DNA of 45,324 nucleotides. Origin: a bacterium. Lineage in GTDB: Bacteria; Patescibacteriota; Minisyncoccia; UBA6257; GWB1-50-10. Both the position numbers and the translations under genes were made by a program. How positions within the stretch are numbered: position 1 is the stretch's first letter; every line of letters starts with the position of its first letter. The stretch is taken from assembly GCA_021814165.1 (NCBI GenBank), contig JAKAIX010000005.1:1-45324 (forward strand), read 5' to 3'. This document shows positions 39,132 through 45,324 of this stretch, piece by piece. Below the pieces are notes generated by a model. The model saw only the letters and a list, made by a program, of their open reading frames with translations, was not told the DNA's origin and ran no database searches.

Positions 39132-39140
39132 AATATGGGT

Positions 39141-39146
39141 ATTATA
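39141..39146 (-). promoter_or_regulatory. Extended -10 box for superoxide dismutase
   Basis: On the minus strand TGGTATAAT ends 9 nt before the ATG at 39131. Confidence 0.6.
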
Positions 39147-39189
39147 CCAGATATTTCCCTCGGACAAAACTGACGTGCCGATGTACAAT

Positions 39190-39254
39190 AATATCGAAGC
39201 TCGGCCTCGATAGGGTTATCCACAAAATTATTGAGGCCCGGCCTCGATAGATTG
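39190..39254 (-). repeat. REP pair upstream of the TrmH/SpoU gene
   Basis: The first copy is tatcgaagctcggcctcgata (39192-39212), with one stem mismatch. The second is a complete copy in minus orientation (39215-39254), with a perfect DnaA box TTATCCACA at 39216-39224 and the stem attgaggcccggcctcgata. The methyltransferase ATG is only 2 nt beyond, so the REP replaces any ordinary leader. Confidence 0.85.
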
Positions 39255-39256
39255 CC

Positions 39257-39730
39257 ATGAAAGTAGCGGTGATTCTCCATAATATACGCAGCATGCATAA
39301 TGTCGGGTCTATTTTTCGGACATCGGATGCGGCAGGCGTTTCGAAGGTATTTTTATGCGGTGTCACGCCGACGCCGTTTGATCGCTTCGGAAAAATCAGG
39401 CCCGAGCTTTCGAAAGTCGCCTTGGGCGCGGAACGAAACGTACCCTGGGAACGCGTTGTCTCGACTGCGCGATGCGTCAAGAAGCTTAAAGCAGAAGGGT
39501 ATTTGATATATTCGCTCGAACAATCGGGGAAATCGGTGCCGTATAATTCAGCGCGTCTCCGTCGCGGCAAGAAAATTGCGCTCGTCCTTGGGGATGAAGT
39601 GCGGGGGGTTTCTCCTTCTCTTTTGAATTTATCGGACGCAATCCTTGAGATTCCGATGCGAGGAAAGAAAGAGTCGTTGAATGTGAGCGTGGCGTTCGGG
39701 ATCGCGATTTTTTCGCTTGTAAGAACATGA
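39257..39730 (+). CDS. RNA 2'-O-methyltransferase, TrmH/SpoU family
   Basis: A 157-residue protein of the SPOUT class, which methylates ribose 2'-OH in tRNA or rRNA. Motif 1 is VILHNIRSMHNVGSIFRTSD, with the conserved Asn and Arg. Motif 2 is LVLGDEVRGVSPSLLNLSD, and motif 3, ILEIPMRGKKESLNVSVAFGI, forms the trefoil-knot S-adenosylmethionine site. It is a minimal single-domain form, as in TrmL-like enzymes, although the RNA target is unknown. A REP pair ends 2 nt before the ATG and no Shine-Dalgarno is seen. It overlaps the DUF192 gene by 4 nt (ATGA). Confidence 0.9.
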   Translation: MKVAVILHNIRSMHNVGSIFRTSDAAGVSKVFLCGVTPTPFDRFGKIRPELSKVALGAERNVPWERVVSTARCVKKLKAEGYLIYSLEQSGKSVPYNSARLRRGKKIALVLGDEVRGVSPSLLNLSDAILEIPMRGKKESLNVSVAFGIAIFSLVRT

Positions 39731-40206
39731 AGATATTTATCGTGGTCATGATTTTGGTGTTGGTTGCGGCGGCGTCTTGGCTCCTGTTTTTCCGCATTTC
39801 GGAAAGAGCAGTTCCGAACGATCGGGTCGAGGTGAAAATACACGATCAAACTATCGTTGCGGAGATAGCGGAAACAGCTGAACAGAAAGAGAAAGGGCTT
39901 GCGGGAAGAACGGTACTCGGGGCGAACGAGGGGATGCTGTTTCCTTTCTCCGAAAAAGGAAGTTATGGATTTTGGATGAAAGGGATGAAAATCCCGATCG
40001 ATATCGTATGGATTTCGGGAACAACCGTAGTCGGTTTTGAGGAAAACGCGCCCCCTCCTCCGGATATCTCGGCGGATGACAGCAAGCTGCCGATTTATCT
40101 TCCTCCCTCCCCCATAGACAATGTTCTCGAACTTCAGGCGGGGAGTGTCAGGACGTTAGGGCTCCGGAAAGGTGACACGGTTACTTTTATCGAGGGGGAG
40201 CGATAG
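39727..40206 (+). CDS. DUF192-domain protein, membrane-anchored
   Basis: A 159-residue protein with an N-terminal membrane or signal helix (about residues 3-21), followed by a DUF192 domain: ETAEQKEKGLAGRTVLG, GMLFPFSEKGSYGFWMKG, MKIPIDIVWISG and VLELQAGSVRTLGLRKGD. The M-x-F-x-F and W-M-K-x-M blocks are hallmarks. The family is exported and its biochemical role is not established. It is translationally coupled to the TrmH-like gene by a 4-nt overlap. Confidence 0.88.
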   Translation: MKIFIVVMILVLVAAASWLLFFRISERAVPNDRVEVKIHDQTIVAEIAETAEQKEKGLAGRTVLGANEGMLFPFSEKGSYGFWMKGMKIPIDIVWISGTTVVGFEENAPPPPDISADDSKLPIYLPPSPIDNVLELQAGSVRTLGLRKGDTVTFIEGER

Positions 40207-40226
40207 GTGAAAAAGAAATTCTGAGT

Positions 40227-40232
40227 TATACT
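40227..40232 (+). promoter_or_regulatory. -10 box TATACT for GAPDH
   Basis: TATACT ends 6 nt before the ATG at 40239, so the mRNA is expected to be leaderless. Confidence 0.55.
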
Positions 40233-40238
40233 ATTTCT

Positions 40239-41273
40239 ATGGCAAAAATAGCAATTAACGGATTCGGAAGGATCGGGAGACTATTTTTTAAACAGGCGTT
40301 TGAGAACCCCGACTTTCAAATCGTCGCGATAAACGATCTCGGCGATGCGGAAAACCTCGCATACCTTCTCCGATACGACACGGTGTACGGTGTGACGCAA
40401 GGAAAATTCAAGGCAGAAGTAGTAATCGAAGGAGAAAAAAAATATTTTCTCGTGAGAGATAAAAAAATACCCTTTTTGCAGGAGAAAGATTCATCAGCGC
40501 TTCCTTGGAAAGAACTCGGCATCGATATTGTTGTCGAGTCGACGGGCGTGTACGAATCATTCGAGAAGGCGAAGGTGCACCTTACGCAAGGAGCGAAACG
40601 TGTGGTAATCACCGCACCGGCAAAAGATGAAGACGGCGCGGAATGGAAAACGGTGCTTATGGGGGTGAACGAGGGAGAGCTCAAAACGGTGGTTATGAGC
40701 TCGAACGGATCCTGCACGACGAATGCCGCTTCTCCCGTAATCCAGATCATGTCGGAGAATCCGGGGATTGAAAAGGCAATTTTGAGTACGGTACACGGCT
40801 ACACCGCGACGCAGAGCATCGTCGACGGGCCTGTCAGAGGGAAAGATCTGCGACGCGGACGCGCTGCGGCGCAGAACATCGTTCCTTCGACGACAGGCGC
40901 GGCGATCGCCGTCACGCGTGCCATCTCCTCCCTTCAGGGGAAGTTCGACGGGATTTCCATGCGCGTTCCCGTGGTCGCGGGATCGATTGCGGACATCACA
41001 TTCGTTGCAAAGCGGAACACCACGGTTGAGGAGGTAAACGGGATATTCAAGACCGCGGCCGAATCGCCGCGCTGGAAGGGGATTTTGAAGGTTACGGAAG
41101 ACCAAATCGTCTCGTCGGATATCTTGGGAGAACCGTATGGCGCGATCGTGGATCTCGGATTTACGAAAGTGGTGGACGGAAATCTCGTGAAGGTGCTCTC
41201 TTGGTATGACAACGAAGCCGGATATGTTTCGACGTTGGTGAAGCACGTGGAGCGCGTTGCGACGCTCGTGTAA
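40239..41273 (+). CDS. gap: Glyceraldehyde-3-phosphate dehydrogenase
   Basis: A 344-residue glycolytic enzyme producing 1,3-bisphosphoglycerate. The N-terminal INGFGRIGRLFFKQAF binds NAD(P). The catalytic loop SSNGSCTTNAASPV has the nucleophile Cys159. STVHGYTATQSIVDGP supplies the catalytic His, followed by RAAAQNIVPSTTGAA and SWYDNEAGYVSTLV at the end. In the loop, Gly replaces the more common Ala of S-N-A-S-C-T-T-N. Length is normal. It is expressed from its own promoter, with no other glycolytic gene adjacent. Confidence 0.96.
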   Translation: MAKIAINGFGRIGRLFFKQAFENPDFQIVAINDLGDAENLAYLLRYDTVYGVTQGKFKAEVVIEGEKKYFLVRDKKIPFLQEKDSSALPWKELGIDIVVESTGVYESFEKAKVHLTQGAKRVVITAPAKDEDGAEWKTVLMGVNEGELKTVVMSSNGSCTTNAASPVIQIMSENPGIEKAILSTVHGYTATQSIVDGPVRGKDLRRGRAAAQNIVPSTTGAAIAVTRAISSLQGKFDGISMRVPVVAGSIADITFVAKRNTTVEEVNGIFKTAAESPRWKGILKVTEDQIVSSDILGEPYGAIVDLGFTKVVDGNLVKVLSWYDNEAGYVSTLVKHVERVATLV

Positions 41274-41278
41274 CAATT

Positions 41279-42298
41279 TTGGGGGTATTACGAAAAGCAT
41301 CCGTTCTTATTTTCATTCTTCTTAATGTCGGGATGGGCGTCTTTTTGCGCTCACTCTCTTCTTCGGATATTCTTCCTCTTCAGGAATCAACGGTCAAAGC
41401 GCCGCTTTCCGTTTCCTCCTCGACCGAAGTCTCCGAAAAAGTCCACACGTTCTTATTTGCCGGGGATATCATGCTTTCGAGAAGCGTCGGGCAGAACATC
41501 CGCACATCCGGCGATTTTCGTTTTCCGTTTTTACTTATCGCTTCCACGACGCAAGCGGCCGATCTCGCGTTCGCAAATCTCGAAGGGCCGATTTCGGATC
41601 GCGGAGCGAATCAAGGAAGCATCTACTCGTTTCGCGCCGACCCCCGGGTCGTAGAAGGACTTTCATATGCCGGCTTCGATGTGCTCTCGCTTGCAAACAA
41701 TCACGCGCTTGATTGGGGTCCCGATGCGCTTTCTCAAACCGCCGATCTTTTGCATGCCGCGGGCATTCATACCGCAGGCGCAGGCAGGAACGAAACTGAA
41801 GCGAATATGCCGGTGATTCTTGATCTTGGCGATATGAAGATCGGGATCCTTGCCTACACCACGCTTGTGCCCGAATCGTTTGAAGCGCGCGGAGAGACTC
41901 CCGGGATAAGCCATGAAGAAACCGCGCTCATGGAATCCGCGGTACGGGCGCTCAAAAGCAACGTTGATTTCCTCGCGGTTTCCCTGCACTGGGGGAATGA
42001 ATATGAAACGAATCCGAATGAGGAACAGCGTTTCATCGGGCGCGCTCTTATCGATGCGGGCGCCGACCTCGTTATAGGGCATCATCCCCACGTTATTCAG
42101 GAAGTGGAACGGTATAAAAACGGATGGATCGCGTATAGTTTAGGGAACTTTATATTCGATCAGGGATTCAGCGAAGAAACCATGAAGGGGTCTCTGCTCC
42201 GGGTAGATGTGCGGCGCGCGCACATAGAGAACGTGGCCACGGACACGGTATATCTCGATAACTATTTCAGGCCGTCCCTTACTCTTCAGGCGCGGTAG
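41279..42298 (+). CDS. CapA-family protein (metallophosphatase-like, PGA_cap domain)
   Basis: A 339-residue exported protein. A membrane helix (about residues 6-26) is followed by the PGA_cap domain: FLFAGDIMLSRSVGQNI (metal-binding Asp), AFANLEGPISDRG, VLSLANNHALDWG (Asn-His), VSLHWGNEYETNP, DLVIGHHPHVIQEVE and YSLGNFIFDQGF. This is the calcineurin-like fold of CapA/PgsA, involved in poly-gamma-glutamate or other surface polymers. The exact polymer is unknown. A TTG start at 41279 is used because it restores a normal positively charged N-terminus before the helix; the next Met (residue 19) would cut into the helix. Confidence 0.87.
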   Translation: MGVLRKASVLIFILLNVGMGVFLRSLSSSDILPLQESTVKAPLSVSSSTEVSEKVHTFLFAGDIMLSRSVGQNIRTSGDFRFPFLLIASTTQAADLAFANLEGPISDRGANQGSIYSFRADPRVVEGLSYAGFDVLSLANNHALDWGPDALSQTADLLHAAGIHTAGAGRNETEANMPVILDLGDMKIGILAYTTLVPESFEARGETPGISHEETALMESAVRALKSNVDFLAVSLHWGNEYETNPNEEQRFIGRALIDAGADLVIGHHPHVIQEVERYKNGWIAYSLGNFIFDQGFSEETMKGSLLRVDVRRAHIENVATDTVYLDNYFRPSLTLQAR

Positions 42299-42351
42299 CT
42301 GTCTATTGCGAATTGAGAGAGCGGATTCTTTGGAGTACGCGAGAAATGGGG

Positions 42352-42357
42352 TACAAT
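42352..42357 (+). promoter_or_regulatory. -10 box TACAAT for rpiB
   Basis: TACAAT ends 7 nt before the ATG at 42365. The intervening aaaggag resembles a Shine-Dalgarno but would lie upstream of the expected transcription start. Confidence 0.45.
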
Positions 42358-42364
42358 AAAGGAG

Positions 42365-42913
42365 ATGTTGATTTATATCGCCGCAGACCATAGGGGATTC
42401 GCGCTCAAGGAGCAGCTGAAAAGTTTTTTGCGCGAGAGCGGTTATTCCGTAACCGATCTCGGAAACGAGAAGCTCGATGAGAACGACGATTATCCCGATT
42501 TTGCGGCGGCGGTGGGAAAACGCGTAAGTCAGGAATTTGAAACCGCCCGCGGAATCGTAATCTGTTCTTCCGGGGTGGGGGTTGATATTGTGGTGAACAA
42601 ATTTCCGCGTATCCGGTCCGTTCTCGCAATGACGTCGGATCAAGCGTACGATTCAAGAAATGACGACGATACGAACGTCCTTGCGCTTGGCGCCGAATAT
42701 CTCGACATTCCTACCACAAAGAAAATTCTCATTACGTGGCTTGAAACGCCGTTCGGCGACGAGCCGCGCTTCCGGAGGCGCATCGAGAAGATCTCGCGAT
42801 TGGAACAAGAGCTGTATGGCGGTGATTCTCTGCGGAACGGTGAAGAAAAAACATCTCCCGGCCGCCGTATGAAGACGGAGGAGCAATCACCCCGCGGGGA
42901 AATCCGCTGGTGA
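42365..42913 (+). CDS. rpiB: Ribose-5-phosphate isomerase B / sugar-phosphate isomerase (RpiB/LacAB family)
   Basis: A 182-residue enzyme that interconverts ribose-5-phosphate and ribulose-5-phosphate. IYIAADHRGFALKEQLKSFL contains the phosphate-contact Asp-His, DYPDFAAAVGKRV the next motif, and IVICSSGVGVDIVVNKF the loop with the catalytic Cys. SRNDDDTNVLALGAEYLD closes the core. The last 30 residues are a hydrophilic tail (GEEKTSPGRRMKTEEQ) absent from typical members. It overlaps the rpe start by 4 nt (GTGA), so the two pentose-phosphate steps are coupled. Confidence 0.92.
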   Translation: MLIYIAADHRGFALKEQLKSFLRESGYSVTDLGNEKLDENDDYPDFAAAVGKRVSQEFETARGIVICSSGVGVDIVVNKFPRIRSVLAMTSDQAYDSRNDDDTNVLALGAEYLDIPTTKKILITWLETPFGDEPRFRRRIEKISRLEQELYGGDSLRNGEEKTSPGRRMKTEEQSPRGEIRW

Positions 42914-43572
42914 ATAACTATATGAGAGTCGTTCCAGTCATTAATTGTTCCGACGAAGCGTGCCTCCGTGCGAGATGGAAGCAATCCGGGGAGATCGGCG
43001 CGCAGGAAGTGCATCTCGACATCTCGGACGGCATTTTTTCTCCCGCGGTGACGGCATGCACGCCTGATTTGCTTCGGGAGCTTCTTAAAGAAAATCCTAA
43101 TTTGCAGGTAGAAGTGCATCTTATGGTTCAGAATCCGGGATCGGTTGTGGATTCGTGGATCCGCGCGGGCGCAAAGAAAGTCATCGTGCACATAGAAGCG
43201 GTTCGCGACGCGCAGCTGCCGGAAGATCGCATCCGGGCCTTGGGCGCCGGACTTGTTCTTGGCATTGCCATGAATACTGATATAAAAGAGCTCGCTTCAT
43301 GCCTTCAAAACCATCCCGTACAGGCGGTACATCTTCTCGAAGTTCCGATAGGACCTTCGGGGGGAGTCATGAATCCGGGCGCTCTGGATAGAATACGATT
43401 TGTACGGACCATCTCGTCAGGTGTTACGATATCGGTGGACGGAGGGATTACGGACGAGACAGCGAGACGAGTGAAGGAAGCCGGCGCGGACAGAGTCGTA
43501 TCCTCCTCTTTTATTTGGAACAGCGCCTCTCCGAAAGAAGCGTATGAGCTCCTCCTCAAAATAGGATCTTAA
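42910..43572 (+). CDS. rpe: Ribulose-phosphate 3-epimerase
   Basis: A 220-residue TIM-barrel enzyme converting ribulose-5-phosphate to xylulose-5-phosphate. Metal and catalytic motifs are EVHLDISDGIFSP (His-x-Asp), VEVHLMVQNPGSVVD, VIVHIEAV, and ISVDGGITDETA with the catalytic Asp. Some positions differ from the classical pattern: the N-terminal PVINCSDE replaces P-S-I-L-S-A-D, so a related sugar-phosphate epimerase is possible. The GTG at 42910 overlaps the rpiB stop; ATG at 42922 is an alternative. It ends in a 4-nt overlap with the convergent pyrG stop. Confidence 0.9.
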   Translation: MNNYMRVVPVINCSDEACLRARWKQSGEIGAQEVHLDISDGIFSPAVTACTPDLLRELLKENPNLQVEVHLMVQNPGSVVDSWIRAGAKKVIVHIEAVRDAQLPEDRIRALGAGLVLGIAMNTDIKELASCLQNHPVQAVHLLEVPIGPSGGVMNPGALDRIRFVRTISSGVTISVDGGITDETARRVKEAGADRVVSSSFIWNSASPKEAYELLLKIGS

Positions 43573-45203
43573 CGTCCCGCCCTATGTGCGGCGGCTTTCA
43601 TAAAGCTTACGAACAGGGGATGCGGGCGCAGAGGCCTTGATTTGAATTCCGGATGGAATTGCGTTCCAAGGAAGAAAGGATGAACCTTTCTCGATAACTC
43701 GAATATCTCCATAAGGCGCCGATCGGGAGAAATACCGGAAAATACTCCTCCCTTCTTTTTGATTTTTTCGATGTAGTCCGGATTTACCTCGTATCGGTGC
43801 CGATGCCGTTCGGATATTTTTTTCGTTCCGTATGCGCTTGCGGCGATTGTGCCGGATGTAAGAAGCGCAGGATATGCGCCGAGGCGCATCGTGCCTCCGT
43901 AATCATTCCGAGCGAGTTTTTCTTTTTGCTCGGGAAGAATGTCGATCACGGGGTGCGGAGTTTTGGGATTAATTTCCGTCGTATGCGCGTTTTTAAGATG
44001 CAATACGTTTCGTGCATACTCCACAACAGCAAGTTGCATGCCATAACACAAGCCGAAGTAGGGAACTCCGTGAGTGCGCGCGTACTGTATTGCCTTGATT
44101 TTTCCCTCTACTCCGCGTGAGCCGAATCCTCCCGGGATAACGATGCCGTCGTACTCCAGGAGTTTCTTCAGTTGTTTCGGATCCCGTTCGAATTCCTCGC
44201 TGCCGATCCACTCTATTTGCGGTTTCACCCTCACATTGCAGCTGGCATGCTTTATCGCTTCCAGGACGGAAATGTACGAGTCGGTCAACGTAAACGCTCC
44301 GGAACCGAAATACTTTCCAACCACCCCTATTCGCACCGTTTTCTTCGATGAGTTCATTATTCTCACCATTCTCCGCCATTCTCCCAGATCCCGTTTTCTC
44401 GATTTCAGGTTGAGCTTTTTCATGATGCGATCGGCAAGATGGTCTTTTTCAAAGTTGAGCGCAACTTCGTAGATGTTCCCGGTATTGGGAGCGGAGATAA
44501 TATCTTTTGCCTGAAGACTTACGTTCAACACCAACCGATTTTTTCTTTCCGCGTCGAGGGCGGTTCGCGCGCGAGCTATCAGCATATCCGGCTGAAGTCC
44601 CGCCGCGTTCAGAGTGCGCACCGCATACTGCGTCGGCTTTGTTTTTATTTCCGTACCGCCCGCCTCAAGCGTCGGCATCAGGCTTACGAGTACGAGCGCG
44701 ACGTCCGAAGGGTTTTTTATCTTGAGCATCCGGACGGCTTCGAGAAAAAGAATATTCTGATATTCGCCGACCGTTCCGCCGATCTCGACGATCACGATGT
44801 CCGCCTTGTTATGACGAGCCGCCTTGTTGATCTGTTCGATAACGGCGAGCGGAATATGAGGAACCACCTCGACCTGCTTGCCTTTATATTCGAGGTTGCG
44901 CTCCCGCGTGATGACGCTCAGATAAATGCTTCCCGTGGTGATATAGTTGATTTTTGAAAGATCGCGATTCAGGAACCGTTCGTAATTTCCCATATCCTGG
45001 TCGCACTCCATACCGTCGTCCAAAACGAACACCTCCCCGTGCTCCGTTGGATTCATCGTTCCCGCATCCACATTTACGTACGGGTCGATTTTGACCGCCG
45101 TTACCTCAAACCCGCGAGCCTGAAGAATTTTTCCGATAGATGCGCTTGCGATCCCTTTTCCCACTCCCGAGATGACCCCTCCCGCTACAAATATGTATTT
45201 CAT
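43569..45203 (-). CDS. pyrG: CTP synthase
   Basis: A 544-residue enzyme forming CTP from UTP, ATP and glutamine. The N-terminal amidoligase domain has KYIFVAGGVISGVGKGIASA (P-loop) and KIDPYVNVDAGTMNPTEHGE. The C-terminal glutaminase domain has GIVIPGGFGSRGVEGK, the nucleophile Cys386 in YFGLCYGMQLAVVEYARN, and QFHPEFKSRPLRPHP with the His-Glu pair. Tyr replaces the common Leu in the G-I-C-L-G-M-Q motif. The length is standard. The 5' leader (45204-45245) may contain a CTP-sensing attenuator. Confidence 0.97.
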   Translation of the reverse strand: MKYIFVAGGVISGVGKGIASASIGKILQARGFEVTAVKIDPYVNVDAGTMNPTEHGEVFVLDDGMECDQDMGNYERFLNRDLSKINYITTGSIYLSVITRERNLEYKGKQVEVVPHIPLAVIEQINKAARHNKADIVIVEIGGTVGEYQNILFLEAVRMLKIKNPSDVALVLVSLMPTLEAGGTEIKTKPTQYAVRTLNAAGLQPDMLIARARTALDAERKNRLVLNVSLQAKDIISAPNTGNIYEVALNFEKDHLADRIMKKLNLKSRKRDLGEWRRMVRIMNSSKKTVRIGVVGKYFGSGAFTLTDSYISVLEAIKHASCNVRVKPQIEWIGSEEFERDPKQLKKLLEYDGIVIPGGFGSRGVEGKIKAIQYARTHGVPYFGLCYGMQLAVVEYARNVLHLKNAHTTEINPKTPHPVIDILPEQKEKLARNDYGGTMRLGAYPALLTSGTIAASAYGTKKISERHRHRYEVNPDYIEKIKKKGGVFSGISPDRRLMEIFELSRKVHPFFLGTQFHPEFKSRPLRPHPLFVSFMKAAAHRAGR

Positions 45204-45217
45204 AGTTTTTTGAAAAT

Positions 45218-45257
45218 AGAAAACCCCGACTTTCCGGGGGTGCCCTTCATCATTATA
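45218..45257 (-). promoter_or_regulatory. pyrG promoter and candidate reiterative-transcription attenuator
   Basis: On the minus strand TATAAT (45257 to 45252) is followed by gatgaa and then GGGCA, so transcription should start with GGG at 45245. Right after comes CCCCG (45239 to 45235), loop gaaagt and CGGGG, then TTTTCTATTTT, a small terminator-like hairpin. In Bacillus subtilis pyrG, low CTP stalls polymerase at the C of GGGC, extra G residues are added, and these pair with the C-rich stem strand to prevent termination. The same parts in the same order are present here. Confidence 0.5.
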
Positions 45258-45291
45258 CCCGCCCCGCTTCTCTTTGCACTATGTTGCGCTG

Positions 45292-45318
45292 TGGACAAGA
45301 AGGGAAGTCTGTTATAAT
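45292..45318 (+). promoter_or_regulatory. Promoter for a plus-strand gene beyond the window
   Basis: TATAAT (45313-45318) is preceded by TGGACA (45292-45297) at 15 nt. A gene would start to the right of the window edge. It stands back to back with the pyrG promoter. Confidence 0.5.
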
Positions 45319-45324
45319 AGTCAC

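Noticed and set aside
5262-39224. Replication origin suggested by perfect DnaA boxes
   Set aside because: The boxes are dispersed singly over 34 kb, each attached to a REP hairpin. There is no cluster, no AT-rich unwinding region and no dnaA or dnaN gene nearby.

Overview
The window looks like a chromosomal piece from an ultra-small bacterium of the Candidate Phyla Radiation (Patescibacteria, most likely the Parcubacteria side). This rests on the gene families present (NVGIGTTSP-repeat fibre protein, membrane-anchored cupredoxins, lone Cas2-like protein, 23S-IVP-type four-helix-bundle genes, RAYT transposase). It also rests on very short or absent 5' leaders and on AT-rich palindromic spacers between compact operons. 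The standard bacterial code fits every gene (TGA is a stop). No rRNA or tRNA gene was found, so the phylum-level call is an inference.

Layout. 1-3.6 kb: a DUF502-like membrane protein, then a Wzx-type flippase and an undecaprenyl-phosphate sugar transferase on the minus strand. 3.6-9.3 kb: a GIY-YIG ORF between direct repeats, a DsbA-like thiol oxidoreductase, a zinc-ribbon protein, a RelE/HigA-type toxin-antitoxin pair, an SPW membrane protein, glutaredoxin, a tiny zinc ribbon and thioredoxin reductase. A PaaX/Cas2-like gene follows, bracketed by two identical perfect palindromes, then a cupredoxin. 9.3-17.3 kb: a 2149-residue secreted fibre/adhesin made of about 26 NVGIGTTSP repeats, flanked on each side by a four-helix-bundle gene sitting in an AT-rich hairpin. 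17.4-18.7 kb: a plastocyanin-like protein and a HicBA-like pair. 18.7-30.5 kb: an envelope-polysaccharide locus (ABC exporter, four glycosyltransferases, two large GT-C-like membrane proteins) arranged around two divergent promoters. 30.6-34.6 kb: secreted surface proteins (fibronectin type III, cupredoxin, lamin-tail domain). 34.7-35.4 kb: a RAYT (REP-associated Y1 transposase). 35.4-45.2 kb: housekeeping genes (rarA, SDR, superoxide dismutase, TrmH/SpoU methyltransferase, DUF192, GAPDH, CapA-like, rpiB, rpe, pyrG).

The functional theme is the cell surface: polysaccharide synthesis and export, very large secreted proteins and extracytoplasmic thiol/copper proteins, next to a reduced sugar-phosphate core metabolism.

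The most unusual content is a set of at least four small repeat systems. (1) REP palindromes with core TATCGAGGC-N3-GCCTCGATA and a DnaA-box-like tail, about ten copies, with their probable RAYT. Some copies are read in frame inside a glycosyltransferase and one supplies the C-terminus of a surface protein. (2) A PaaX/Cas2-like gene between two 36-bp perfect palindromes exactly 600 bp apart. (3) Four-helix-bundle genes inside hairpins, plus related hairpins without an ORF. (4) A GIY-YIG ORF between 18-bp direct repeats. A possible pyrG leader that senses CTP by reiterative G addition is also visible at the right end.
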